Below the pieces are notes generated by a model, which worked only from the letters and a program-made list of their open reading frames with translations, was not told the DNA's origin and did no database searches. Shown piece after piece: positions 1-11,114 of a stretch of DNA of 64,000 nucleotides (within the stretch, counting starts at the first letter, position 1; each line of letters begins with the position of its first letter). The DNA is taken from assembly GCF_001522545.3 (NCBI RefSeq), contig NC_031778.1:22772428-22836427 (forward strand). The letters run 5' to 3'. The translations under genes and the position numbers were made by a program. Origin of the DNA: Parus major. Its lineage: Eukaryota; Chordata; Aves; Passeriformes; Paridae.

Positions 1-9
1 CAAGGGCTC

Positions 10-175
10 TTTCATCCTATTTCCCAAACTTGACTCTGTTTCAAGTCAGTGCTCCAGGATGGAGCTCGACTGAACTTGGGAGAGCTTTCCAGGCATCAGG
101 AACACTTTGCTGTCAGCACTCACTGCTGAGCCCACCACAGGTGCTCAAGGCTTTCCCATTCCTCTGCTCCACTTT
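10..175 (+). repeat. Diverged direct duplicate, copy 1
   Basis: This stretch and 2991-3160 share an ordered series of similar blocks: an identical 'CTTTCATCCTATT' start, then TTCAAGTCAG versus TTCAAATCAG, ACAGCTCG/GAGCTCGACTGAACTT-type blocks, CATCAGGAACACT versus CATCAGAAATACT, and a CCCA..TCTGCTCC end. By eye the identity is about 65%, so the duplication is old. The family is not recognised. It could be two copies of an ancient interspersed repeat or an old local duplication of a constrained element. Confidence 0.5.
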
Positions 176-884
176 GTGGAGCTGTGGATAATCAGAAAAA
201 GACCTGCAATCCAATTTTCAGAAGCATTTGGGGGGTGATTTTCCCCAGAATATGACAGGCAGCACAGAAGTCTGGAGGAGGAACTCCAGCCCTCCCATCT
301 TTTTGCTCTTCCCCTATTTTCAAATCATCATCCAGAAATTAAACCTTTGCACAAAGTGCACTTCTTTCTCCTCAATATTGATTTAAAACCATTTTTTCAT
401 AATAGGATCTGAATAGTAGGGGGAAAAATACCGAGCACATTTTCCTCCTGTCCAAAGGAAGCCGTGGGATAATGGACTGGATGAAAAAGCATTTTCCCCA
501 AAGGCTGCAGCTCCTGGACAAAGACACTCCTGCCTTGAGCCATGAAGGAAATTGCCTGTTGGTGTAAATATGCCAAATACTACTTAGACACTTGATGGCT
601 GCTCACAAGCTGAAATATTCCTTCCTAACTCTGGATCACAAGATTTTATTGCTGTTGGCACAGCCTGTGACAGCAGGGAAGAGTTTTTTGGGTACTGCAA
701 TGCTGAGAATCGGTGGGGATGTTGTTTGAGCAGAGGGATGTTGGCCTGAGCAAGGGTCACAGGGCAGGTAGGGACAGTAGGAACACAAAACTGATCTTTT
801 CTGTAATTCAGGTCAGAAATGAACCAGTAAAACAATTGAACAGAACATTTTAGGGCTTTGTTTTTTGAGAGAGAGTTACTGGAC
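176..884. other. Unique sequence, no gene seen
   Basis: I see no exon-like structure, RNA gene or recognisable repeat here. A minus-strand reading frame starting near 1291 runs back through this stretch, but its upstream half lies in CR1 sequence and the product has the Pro/Ser-rich look of a chance frame. Confidence 0.5.
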
Positions 885-1280
885 ACTGGTGAGGCACCGC
901 CAGTGCTGTGTCCAGCTCTGAGCACATCACTGCAAGAGGGACATTGAGGGACAGGAGCAGATCCAGGGAAAGGGCTGGAGCCCCAGGAGGGGCTGAGGGA
1001 GCTGGGAAAGGGGCTCAGCCTGGAGAAAAGGGGGATCAGGGGGAATTTCTGGCTCTGCACAAGTCCCTGGCAGGAGGGGACAGCCGGGGGGATTTGGGAT
1101 CTGCTCCCAGGGAACAGGGACAGGAGGAGAGGGAACAGCTCAGGATGGGCCAGGGGAGGCTCAGGGTGGGCAGCAGCAGCAGGAATTTCCCCATGGAAAG
1201 GATGAATAAACACTGGAGCAGCAGCAGGGAGGTCTGGAGTGCCCATCCCTGGACGTGTCCAAGGAATGCCTGGATCTGGC
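885..1280 (+). mobile_element. CR1 LINE fragment, sense
   Basis: The text follows the avian CR1 3' region in order: 'GTGAGGC..CTGTGTCCAGCTCTG', 'GAGGGACATTGAGG', 'AGGGGCTGAGGGAGCTGGG', 'GGGGCTCAGCCTGGAGAA', 'AAGTCCCTGGCAGGAGG', 'CTCCCAGGGAACAGGGACAGGA', 'GGCCAGGGGAGGCTCAG', and 'CATCCCTGGACGTGTCCAA'. It is 5'-truncated and lacks the final 3' end. The reading frames overlapping it on both strands are products of this repeat and not host genes. Confidence 0.85.
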
Positions 1281-1442
1281 AAATCTGCCAAACAGGGAAC
1301 AACAAAATCCGAAGTTTTAAACTGAGAGAGAAGATGTGTGCTGATGTCTTCACAAACAATTCCATGGGTGAGGGGATGGGTGCTGACAGCTTTGAGATGG
1401 GGTTTGATGTCTGCATTGGCTTGGGGCAGCAGGTTTGTGACA

Positions 1443-1690
1443 GAGCCCTGGCACAGCCAAGGGGGAGTTTGTGAACTTTGGGGTTAACTTCAAGCAGCAG
1501 GTTCCTCCCAGAGCCCGACACTCTGAGCCCTGGCACTGCCGAGGGGCTGCACAAGAACTCCTGAACTTTGGGGAATGCCAGGTTCAGGAGGGATATGGGG
1601 CAGGGAGTTCCCTCCATGGGGGAAGAGGGGAACGAGCAGAGTTTGGGATAAAAGGATGAAAGTTTGGGATAACAGGAGGCTGCACCCTCC
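1443..1690 (+). repeat. Diverged tandem repeat, ~82-90 bp period
   Basis: The block 'GAGCCCTGGCAC' at 1443 recurs at 1525, and both copies are followed by a diverged stretch ending in 'TGAACTTTGGGG' (ending about 1483 and 1573). Downstream, 'AGTTTGGGATAA' occurs twice about 21 bp apart (around 1640 and 1661). The whole is G-rich and may be part of a repeat family that I do not recognise. Confidence 0.5.
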
Positions 1691-2990
1691 GGAACCCGAG
1701 AGAGAAAACCCAGTGGGCTCCCTTTACTCAAAGAAAGCTGCCAGATTCTCCATCTCCTTCATGGACACTGGCTTTTCCCAGTGGGATTTTCCATAGCAGA
1801 GGTAAGAAGTCTCCTCTGAACGCTCCCATCCTCAGGCCCTCCGCTCCCAGCCCTGCCCACAGCAGCACCAACACGTTCAGGAAAAAGCCGGGTTTCATCT
1901 CCAGCCCGTTTTTACAATCACTCCGAAGTAAATGATACTTGCACTTGAATTATTTCCCTGTCATAAGCCAGTGCATTTCACTGACCACTGATGCAATCTG
2001 TACATGTGATGTGACTCGTTATGAGACGCTGGTGGTTAATGTGTCCTAAACATAACCTTGAGACAACGGGAGCTCAAAGCATCCCATAATTATATTCCTC
2101 AGTAGGAGCAAATTCCACATCTGACATATGGAAAAGCCAAACCATTCTTCCATTCAAAATAAACAAAAATATTCCTATTATTCCAACTGTTGACTACTGA
2201 GTATTTCAGCTGTTTCGCTGTAAAGCACTCGGGTTTCTCAAGAGCGCTTTGTAATTCGCTCCTCGCTTTTAGAAGCACGAGAGAGAGAGGGAGAGAAGCA
2301 CAGAACTACAAGGAAAAAAAACCTCAGCATCCTAAAGCCACCTATGATTTATAATCACCTCCCAATTACCCTTGTTAGCATCGTGAAGTGGGGTAAATAA
2401 TTCCGCCTGTCAGCAGACACCACGAACTTTATCACCACCTCCCAACCTTCCTGAAACCCCCTCAGCTCAAAAATCCAAATGATTTCAGGGACCATTCAAG
2501 ATGGGCTAAACCTCTCCTGTAAAACCCACCTGGCTGCTTTGTCACGCAGATCTACAGAAGGTTTCAGGAATAAATGGAGACTTGTGCCTCAAGCAGCCTA
2601 AAAGGACAAATCTCGACAGCTCAGGAAAGAAATACCAACACTCGCATATGCTCGGACAGCCATAAATCAGCGAGATTGCCTCCAGCTTCTCTTCCAACAT
2701 TGTACTCAAATTCACAGGTTGTCCCTTGCAGGAGAACAGGGAAAAAAAACCTAAGCCCAGGAAAAGAGCTGTAGAAGCACAGCAGATTTATGGAGCCAGC
2801 AGCCAGTTGTCAGTGGAGAAGTCATCAGCTTGCTCATTAGTCTGACTCCACACAGGAGAAATAAAGAAAAAAATAAGAAACAGCAAAATCCAGCCCCTGT
2901 GACAGCGTTTTAACAGCAGTGGTTAAGATTAAAGGTAACCTCCAGACCCTCCCAGCCTCTAAAATACACACTTTTATTCTAAGGTGTGCT
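1691..2990. other. Unique AT-leaning sequence, possible conserved non-coding DNA
   Basis: No gene is seen. The stretch 1920-2110 is free of recognisable repeats, balanced in composition and rich in short transcription-factor-like words such as CATAATTA, TGATGCAAT and TGTACATGTGATGTGA, which is the look of conserved non-coding DNA. A purine-rich GAGAGAGA run lies near 2280. This is an impression from composition only. Confidence 0.3.
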
Positions 2991-3160
2991 TTCATCCTAT
3001 TGCCCGTGCTTTGCTGTTGTTCAAATCAGCATTGCAAAGGACAGCTCGGCGGAACTTAAGAGGATTTGGGGGACATCAGAAATACTCTGCACATCCGCAT
3101 TAGGCTGCTAAACCCGCTCCAAGTGCAGGGGATTTTTTTCCCAGCTTTTCTGCTCCGTTC
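2991..3160 (+). repeat. Diverged direct duplicate, copy 2
   Basis: This is the partner of 10-175, in the same orientation and about 2.98 kb downstream. The two copies share the same order of blocks with small indels and roughly 65% identity by eye. Similarity stops at the shared TCTGCTCC block in both copies, which suggests a defined element and not a chance match. Confidence 0.5.
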
Positions 3161-4135
3161 AGTGCAAAAGCCGAGGTGATGGGTCAGGCGCATTTAGCAC
3201 CTGAGTCCCAGGCAATGAGCTGCTAAAGCGGGGCTTAAACCGCTCTCAACAGCAGAGATCCCACCTTTGAAAAGCTGGAAATCCTCAGGGAATTGCTAAA
3301 AAAACAAAGTCTAAGCAGGATATTTTTTTCAGTCAGTCAGAGGGGTGACGCTCGAAAGTCTGGGAAGTTGCTTTTTAGAAGAGTAGAATAAGAGAGACTT
3401 TCCCAGCGGAAAATTAGCAAATCCATCCGTGATGTTTTTCCCATTTGTAGCTTGCTATGGGCTCCAGCCTGTGTAAATAATGTCATGGGGCCATTTTATA
3501 CCATCACCCATAAAATGTGCCAGCAGAAGAGATCCCGTGGGTACAAACAGATTCCATAAAGCCAAACCCTTGGGATGTGCAATCTGCCCGGAGCACATCA
3601 GCTCTGTGACTTTTCCCAAACACAATGACCTTGGTCATTATTTAAATGCCTGCTGCTCTGGTTTTCATCATCTGCCTGTTCCAGAAGCACTTTGGAGGTG
3701 GTGTTTCTGTCTCCTCACACTCCTGCTGTGGCTCTGGAAGGGGTTTTTAATCCCTGTGAGCAGCAGGCAGATCTCGTGGAGAGGTGAAGTGACACCAAGC
3801 CCTGCCCCAACATCCCAGGAGCCCAGAGACAGAAGCTCTGGGCATCAGGCTCAGCCTGGGATGTGTTTTAAAGGGAAGGAGGGATGATCTGTCTGACCTT
3901 TTGTGCTTGTTTTGCTCCTTCTCCGAGCTCTGCCCCTGCAGTGCTGGGCTGCTGTCACCTCCTCCCTCCCCAGCAGAACAGCCCAGCATCTCCTGATGGT
4001 TCCAGGGCTCTTCAAGATGTTTTAGTCCAGCCTAGCTGGGCTAGCCAAGGGTTTTAAACCCTTTCTGTTAATTCAGCTCCTATCAGCACCACCCTTCACA
4101 GCCACCAGCGGCATCATGGCCAAGGAGAGAGAGGC
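3161..4135. other. Unique sequence, no gene seen
   Basis: A 135-codon + strand frame at 3480-3887 has no recognisable domain and no splice-site or promoter context, so it is treated as chance. The short self-complementary stretch 'CCTAGCTGGGCTAG' occurs near 4032. Nothing else stands out. Confidence 0.45.
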
Positions 4136-4420
4136 CACCTGTGCCCAGCTCTGGGATCCCAAAGATCAGAAGGACAAGGAGCTGCTGGACCAATGCCAGG
4201 AGAGGCTGTGAGGATGATCAGGAGGCTGAAAATAGGCTGAGAATATCTGGGTTATTCATCCTGAGGAAGAAAAGGCTCCAGGGAGACCTCAGAGCCCTTT
4301 CCAGTTCCCAAAAGCTGGAGAGACACTTTGGGAAAGGGATGGAGTGACAGGACACAGGGAATGGCTTCCCACTGCCAGAGGCAGGGTTAGGTGGGGTATT
4401 GGGAAGAAATTCTCCCCTGG
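4136..4420 (+). mobile_element. CR1 LINE fragment, sense
   Basis: The CR1-like order is 'CTGTGCCCAGCTCTGGGATCC', 'AGAAGGACAAGGAGCTGCTGGA', 'CAGGAGAGGCTGTGAGGATGATC', 'CTGAGGAAGAAAAGGCTCCAGGGAGACCTCAGAGCCCTTTCCAG', 'GGGATGGAGTGACAGGACA', and 'TATTGGGAAGAAATTCTCCC' (long words shortened in the comparison). Both ends are truncated, and similarity is lost after about 4420. Confidence 0.8.
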
Positions 4421-4878
4421 GAGCTCTCCTGACATTTTTTTTCAGTTCTCTCTCTCGGTTCAAAGCCCTTTCCCAGCTCCAGCTGTGCCAGCTGCAGACC
4501 TCACCACTCACCCTGGGATCCTTCTTCCAGTGCCCAGGTCGGGGTGAGGGGCTCCCAGGGAAAACTCTTTCACACCATGGTGCCCAAATCCCAAACTGTT
4601 TTGCCTCTGGGCTGGCCTAGGACTGGTTCCAAGACACCTTCCTCTGTCTCATTCCCTTCCAGCTTCAAATAAAGTGCAACTGAACACTGGATTTTGTTTG
4701 GGAAACACTTCAGGAATATTCTGTAAAAAGCAGGGCTGGACAGATGGAAGGAAATACAGAATATTTCCCTTTTTTCTTGTGAGCTCCATGCAATAGTGTG
4801 ATGATTCCTGCTTCTTGTTAGATCCTGAATAATATGGGGAAAGGGTCAGCATCCACACCTAAAGCTGCCCTGTCCCAT

Positions 4879-5053
4879 GGAATCATGGAATTATTAAAGG
4901 TGGGAAAGCCTTCCAAGATCACTCAGCCCACCACCAAACCACTTCCCACGTTTTCTCAACACTTCCAGGGATGGTGATTCCACCCTGCTCTGGAAGCCAC
5001 TTCCAATGTTTTACACCCCTTCCAGCAAAGAACTTTCCCCTAATACCCAACCA
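4879..5053 (-). mobile_element. CR1 LINE 3' end, antisense
   Basis: It begins with the complement of the CR1 3' terminus, 'GGAATCATGGAATTATTAAAG', then 'TTCCAAGATCACTCAG', 'CACTTCCAGGGATGGTGATTC', and a 'CTTTCCCCTAATACCC' block. The element is 5'-truncated. Confidence 0.8.
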
Positions 5054-6473
5054 ACAAACAACAAATAATTTCTTACAACTTTTCAGTGCCCAGGCTTAAC
5101 CTAGACCTGGGTTCAGCTCCTCAGTGAGAAAAGCCAAATCCTCAGGGAGCACCTTGGGAAGCTCTAAAGGATTTTCCAGGAGTTGTGGATTTGGGTTCAG
5201 TGTCAGAAGAACTGCTCAGCATGCCTTGGTGCCCTGGGTTAGATGAGTGAATGAAGAGTTTTTTACCACTCTGGATGTTAAATCCCTCCTGGAAACCTGG
5301 CCACAAGAGCAGAAGAGGGGGGAAGGCTGAAGGTTTGTGTTTCTCTCCTTAAAAAGACTGGAAGCAGCTGGATTTTCATCTGGTAGCCCTGCTGCAATCC
5401 CAAGGAGGACAATGCAATTATCCACCTGAGTGCTAATTGCAGGAGTCAGCCAGTTGTGCACAAATGGGGATATTTATTATCCATAATCTGTGGGTCTGGA
5501 GCCTCAGTTGATGCCAAGCAGCTGTTTGTTTTCCAGGAGACAGCTGTTATTGGGATTCAATTCCTGCTTTTTCCAAATGTCACAGGAAGAAACATGGCAC
5601 GTTAGCTCACAGTTGCATAAACTGTGAATTAATAACATTTCAGAAAGCCACACACAGACTTGTGTTATTAATGAAGATTACTCATTATCATCTCGATATT
5701 TTAAGCTGTGACCTGACAAAAACAACATTAAAAAATGACTTTGAGCCAGCACAGAGCTGGTTTTTACACTTAATTTCCATGTTATTGGAAGCTCCATAGT
5801 AAGTCTCAATTTTAAGTCTGATTCTGCCTCATTCCAAAGTACCCTTCATTCCAAACAGGTATTACTTGCTCAGTGTCACAGCAATAAAAGTTTAACTGGG
5901 GTGAGAACCCCGTTTTACAAAGTCCAAAGAGAGAGAGAAATAAATTAAATAAAAATGCCAGCCTGGACCAAGGGCAGGTAATACTTTATACACAAATAGA
6001 ATAAATAAATAAATATTATAAATAAATATATATATATATTTTTCCAAATGAATGTCTTTTCTTTCTCACTGAAAAAAGTGATTAATACCTTTGAAAGCAC
6101 CGTGGCACAACTTTAGTCCAAACTTTTCAGAAAAGAGGTAAAAAGTTGGGCTCTAAATCATCTTAGCTTGGCCCAGGTCAGAGGAGATCATTGGAAGATC
6201 AAATCCCTTTCTCAGTGTCTCAGGAATGAGCTTTTCTTCTCTTCCTGGTCCTCATTTTGTTTCTACAATGAAAGCTGAGTTTTCAAATTTGAACTGTGTG
6301 ATCTACTGGAGCAGCATTTTTAAACTTAATATGGCTTTAGAATAGTTCCATAAACCCTCAAGAGAACAGACAATTTTCTTGTCAAGAAAAGCCTTGTCAT
6401 TCCAATCCTGCCTTCTAAAAAAATATAAGTATTTCTTTTAATAAAAAATAATTGAGACACGTAATTTAAGTAG
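5054..6473. other. Unique sequence with a short AT-rich repeat
   Basis: No gene is seen. A simple AT run (AAAT and TA units) lies at about 5996-6042. The stretch 5580-5720 has TAATTA-rich text but nothing I can classify. Confidence 0.4.
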
Positions 6474-6786
6474 CAGAGGGGACACCTTCCACCATCCCAG
6501 GCTGCTCCAAGCCCTGTCCAGCCTGGCCTTGGACACTTCCAGGGATCCAGGGGCAGCCACAGCTTCTCTGGGAGCCTGTGCCAGCCCCTCCCAGGGAACA
6601 ATTCCTTCCCAAAATCCCATCTAAACCCATTTCCTCTCATTTTGAAGCCACCTCTCCCTGTTTTATCACCACAGTCCCTCTTCAGCTTCCCTGGAGGTCC
6701 CTTCCAACGCTCCTCTGAGGTTTCCACACAACCTCCTCTTCTCCAGGCTGAGCATCCCCAGCTCCCTGAGCCTGGAAGGAGCTCCA
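6474..6786 (-). mobile_element. CR1 LINE fragment, antisense
   Basis: This is the complement-strand CR1 series: 'CCCAGGCTGCTCCAAGCCCTG', 'GGCCTTGGACACTTCCAGGG', 'ATTCCTTCCCAAAATCCCATC', 'TTTGAAGCCACCTCTCCCTG', and 'CTTCTCCAGGCTGAGC'. It explains the 239-codon minus-strand frame that spans 6326-7045, so that frame is not called as a gene. Confidence 0.85.
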
Positions 6787-8584
6787 GCCATGGACCATCC
6801 CATGGAGCCACGCCTGGGAGGATGGGGAAGGAAAGCTGTGGGAAGGAAAGGCTGCCTGGCTGGGGGCAGCAGCTGGGCTGGATCCAAGGAAAGGTGGAGC
6901 AAGAGGAAAGAACGGCTTGGAAATAAGTAACTGCTGTAAAATATACAACAGAAGTTCTTACAATGACTTTAAGACACTTTAAACGTCCTGTTGGCTCATC
7001 CATTACAATAACATCATGGATTGAGCCTGTTCCAATGAACTTCAAGCTTTTTTACAGCTCCTTCCTTCAGCACAAAAAATTTATAGATCTGTGATTTCTA
7101 TTTTTAGCCAGAATTTTAACTTTAAAATAGCAAAAATACAAGCAGCAAAAAGAGGTTTTCTGCTTCCATCCTACTCACTCTTCATGGGTTAATTCTTCGT
7201 TAGCATCAGCGCTGAAGGGGAAATCAGCAGCACAAGGAGGATAGAAATATTAATGTCTCCATTTGGGAGCATTTTAAACATGATTTCCTTTAAGTGCTAT
7301 TGCTCTAAAGGGTCACTTAAATGCATGTATTTACATATATAATAGAGATAATACTTTGGAATGGCTTTCCCTGGCATTAATGTCCAATATTTCTGCTGCC
7401 CTATAGAGTTGTGGTTCAAACAGAGAGTGGGAAGTTAAATATTGGCAAAAGCTGTGGCAGCAGCTTTATTTAGTGTGTGATGCAGTCAGATGTTCCTACA
7501 GGGCAACCTTTGAGCCTTGGGCCGGCAGGAATATAGATCTGATCCTGGATATGCACTTGCTAATGGGATCAGTTGGAACTTAATTACCTGCTTGTACTTT
7601 CAATTATCTGACTGAGTATGTGAGCGTGGGATTTTATGCACCCAGGACCTCAGGGAGCCCTGGGAAGGATGGAAACACACACTCACACATTGCTCTGGCC
7701 AGTTTCTCCTTCTAGCTCCCAAAAATTGCATCATTTCAACAACAACAACAAAAAAAAAAAGCATGTAATACTTCTTCCAATTTTCCTGGCTCGTATTTTA
7801 CAGGATGACTTTGGGATTGAGGCACTAAACTGAGGGGAAGATTAGTTCAGCTCAGCTCTTGGTTCTGCTTGTGTCACATCAGGGAAGTCATTTAAGCTCC
7901 TGGTACCTCAGGTCCCATCTGTGTTGTGGGAAAAACACAACCTGCCCCAGAGACACGAAAGAAACCTGAGGAAGGTGTCAGGCACAACAGCTGAAACCAG
8001 CTTTGCATTCCCCTCTGTTTCTAACTCACAGGTGGCTACTTCATCACCTTTAGCTCTGAAGGATATTTCACATCAGCACAAGGAGGAATTAAACATCAGT
8101 CCCTTCATTCTGAAGCATTTTATACCCGGCTTGCTTCGAGATGCTGTTGGTCTAAAAAGGCACAAAAATGCAAAGCAACGGGGAGGAAGATCCTTTGCTT
8201 TTAACTAATTCAATAGAAATGCTTAATTCCTAGCACTTCTAAAGCCCATTTTCTTCTTAAATCCACTGCTTTTAGCTTTAAAACCTGGTAAAACACGCAA
8301 AGTAAATAGCAATAGCGTGGCTGGGCTGTGTTCACTGCTGGGATGGCTCAGGGGAGCTCAGGGTTTTCTGAGGGAGTTTTTAACTTGCAGACCACGCTGG
8401 AAATTCTCCATGCCTGGCTTTTGGGGTGCTTCATCTTCCCTGATAAGCCAGCAGTGCCTTGGTCTGTTCATCGGCTGATCCAGATCAATAAAGAGTGCAT
8501 TAATGAGGGGCAGAGGTGTGATGGGTGAATCTGCCCTGCACTGAAATAGGGAAAACCGAGGGGAATGTACACACCTGGTCACAG
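6787..8584. other. Unique sequence, conserved-looking block at 7240-7620
   Basis: No coding signal is seen. The block 7240-7620 is repeat-free and dense in homeobox-like and other factor-like words (TATTAATG, CTTAATTACC, CAATTATCTG, TGGCATTAATG), giving it the look of a conserved non-coding element. A (CAA)n/poly-A run lies at about 7737-7760. This is a judgement by eye only. Confidence 0.3.
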
Positions 8585-8986
8585 GCTGGAATTGTTAAGG
8601 TTGGAAAACATCTCCGAGGTGGCTGAGTCCAAGCATTAACCCAGCACTGCCACAGAAGCACTTCCAAGTGCCACATCCATCCTTTGGGGCCCTTCCAGGG
8701 ATGGTGACTCCACTGGCAGCTGTGCCAGCACCTGAGCATTGTTTTAAGGGAAGAAATTTTCCCTGATATCCAGTCTGACCTTTCCCTGGCCCAGCCTGAG
8801 GCTGTTCCCTCTCCTCCTGTCACATTCCCTGGGATAAGATCCCAAACCTGGCTGTCCCCTCCTGGCAGGGAGTTGTGCAGAGCCAGAAATTCCTTCTGAT
8901 CCCCCTTTTCTCCAGGCTGAGCCCCTTTCCCAGCCCCATTCCCTTCCCTGGCCACGCTCCAGCCCCTCGTGGGGAAGCCCCAAAAG
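8585..8986 (-). mobile_element. CR1 LINE 3' end, antisense
   Basis: It starts with the CR1 3'-end complement 'GGAATTGTTAAGGTTGGAAA' and runs through 'GCCCTTCCAGGGATGGTGACTC', 'GAAATTTTCCCTGATATCCA', 'CTGGCCCAGCCTGAGGCTG', 'CTGGCAGGGAGTTGTGCAGAG', and 'TTCTCCAGGCTGAGCCCC'. At about 400 bp it is one of the longest copies here. Overlapping reading frames on both strands are repeat-derived. Confidence 0.85.
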
Positions 8987-11057
8987 CAGTGCCCAACTTT
9001 TGGCCATCAGCTGGTGAAACTCCTCTGGGCAGTGCCCAGGACGAGGTGAAGAAGAGCCCCAGATGTCTCCAACCCTCACAAGGAAACAGCAGCCACCAGC
9101 TGGGCCCTGCTAAAAAATGGGACAAGATTCCCATGGGTGTGATGGAGCAGATTTATCCATGGCATTCCACCTCTTTGTGGTGGGAACTTCTGGTGAACTG
9201 AGAGGAAGGATGGACAGGACACAGCCTTGGGCTGTCACCCCGTGCTGCCTCTCCACCCTCCCAAATGCTGGCTGGGAAGAATGGATGGGCCCAGATGTGA
9301 AGGACAAGAGGCAAACAAAACAAGAATTGGGGGTGGGCTGAGAGTTTGTGGGGGGTTCTCAATCCAAAAGCCAAAAATAAATAAAAATAGGCCTGGTAAA
9401 AGAAGTGAAAATGCAGATTTTTCTCAGCCAATGCTGACTGGTGCTGGAGCCCCAGCTCCTTCTGCAGAAGCCACAGGGAGACTCAGGGTGGTGCTTCCAG
9501 AGCTGCAGCCTGGATTCAAATGAAAGCCCAAACATCAGCATCAAAAACAGGCTAACAAATAAATACCTGCCTCAAACTGGGAGATGTAATGAGGCATCCT
9601 TTGTAACACACACAGAGCCCGGCAGGAACTTGTGTTTATGGAGTTCTGTAAGAATGTTGTGATTTAAATTTTATACCTTACTTGGAGGTTGTTTTTTTTT
9701 GCATTTATCTCAGAATGCAAACAGCAGCGCTTTGGACTTTGTTCCTGTCTTCATCCCAAATGCACATTGGATTTCTGCTTCTAATGAATTATTCTAATTA
9801 AAGCCATTGTTTTTATTTGTTAGCCTGGGTTGCTGTCACTTCTCCAGGTTTTGGCTTTGTTGAAATAACAAAAAAATCCTTGAGCTGATCCAATTTATCG
9901 CTCTTAAAATTTAATCACAGTTACTCAGAACTTACAACAACAGCAACTAACGAGGGAGAAACTTTCCCCATATTCCAGCCTGCACAAATATTCTTCCTTG
10001 ATGTCACCAGAAGATTTTTTGAGAGCAGAGCAATTTTAAGCTGGAAGATCTGAATTTTAAGAGGATTTTTTTTTCCTGTAGATGGCAAACTGAAATACTC
10101 AGGGGTGAATATTGTGAAGAAGGAAAAGGAGGGGAAGGGACAGGCTGGAGCAGGGATGGAATGGTGGAAAAGGAGATGGGAAATTTTGGAGAGCAGGACA
10201 GAAGAGGCTGCAGGGTTTGCTGGCAAAACCTGACCAGAAGAAGGGTTTGTGATTTAGAGGAGTGGAGATAATTTATTGTTATTGTTATATTTAATAAGTG
10301 CATCGTGGAAGGAGCCAGGGGAAAGAGGAATGGAGACAGCTGATTTACAATGACATTTGAGGACGAGAGAATACTGAGAAAACAGCAATTCTGTTAGCAG
10401 GAGAAAAAGAAAAGAGAGAAGGAGAAAGTAAAAAAAAATCATCTTTGTAGGTTTTGATCAAGAATTCCCCTGCCTTATAAGTAAAGCAGAGGAGATTCAT
10501 GACCTCAGGTGCCTGCTCTGTAGTAAACTAGAGAGAAATATCTTTGCTATTCATGAGTTTTAAAAGATAACATGGAATAAATTAACAATTTAAGTCTGGA
10601 TTCAGCAACTCCTTAAATGCATTGCTTGTACAATCTGAATCTCCACTACAGGAACCATTTTCCACCTTTTTTTTTATCCTTTCTCTGCAAAATTCAGATT
10701 TCTCTTGCAGCACTTATCCTCTTTTTTAGCTTTTCTGTGCCAAACACAGAGTTCTAGAACAAAAATTGATATTTATCATTGTAATCCCAAAGTTCTGTGT
10801 TATATCAACCAACATTTAAGTTTCTTCCACTAAGGCTATGAGGTTTTCATATTTTATATGAAATACTTCATATTTTAGGCTGTTACTGGTGTTTCTCTCT
10901 ATTTTATTGCTAATAAAAATATGTACCCAGAAGACAATTATATACAGTAAAGAAGGAGTGTAATTACATCTAACAATGGCAAAAATTGGATTTTTTTAAT
11001 GGATCTCTAACACCTTGGGTATTTTAGCCAGAATTCACCTTGTTAACTGCAAATACA
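8987..11057. other. Unique sequence, no gene seen
   Basis: The first ~330 bases are G+C-richer and carry overlapping short frames on both strands with no recognisable domain. From 9660 onward the sequence is AT-leaning unique DNA with short homopolymer runs. I see no RNA gene, promoter or known repeat. Confidence 0.45.
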
Positions 11058-11114
11058 AAGGTTGGACTTAATGATCTTGAAAGTCTTTTCCAGCCTTAAT
11101 GATTCTCTGATTCT
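11058..11114 (+). mobile_element. CR1 LINE 3' terminus, sense
   Basis: 'AGGTTGGACTTAATGATCTT', 'TCTTTTCCAGCCTTAATG', and the terminal 'ATTCTCTGATTCT' are the last ~57 bp of a CR1 element, including the short 3' repeat typical of the family. The insertion is extremely 5'-truncated. Confidence 0.85.

Noticed and set aside
6326..7045. 239-codon minus-strand reading frame, longest in the window
   Set aside because: Its middle is an antisense CR1 fragment (6474-6786), no known domain is present, and other frames are open over the same bases.
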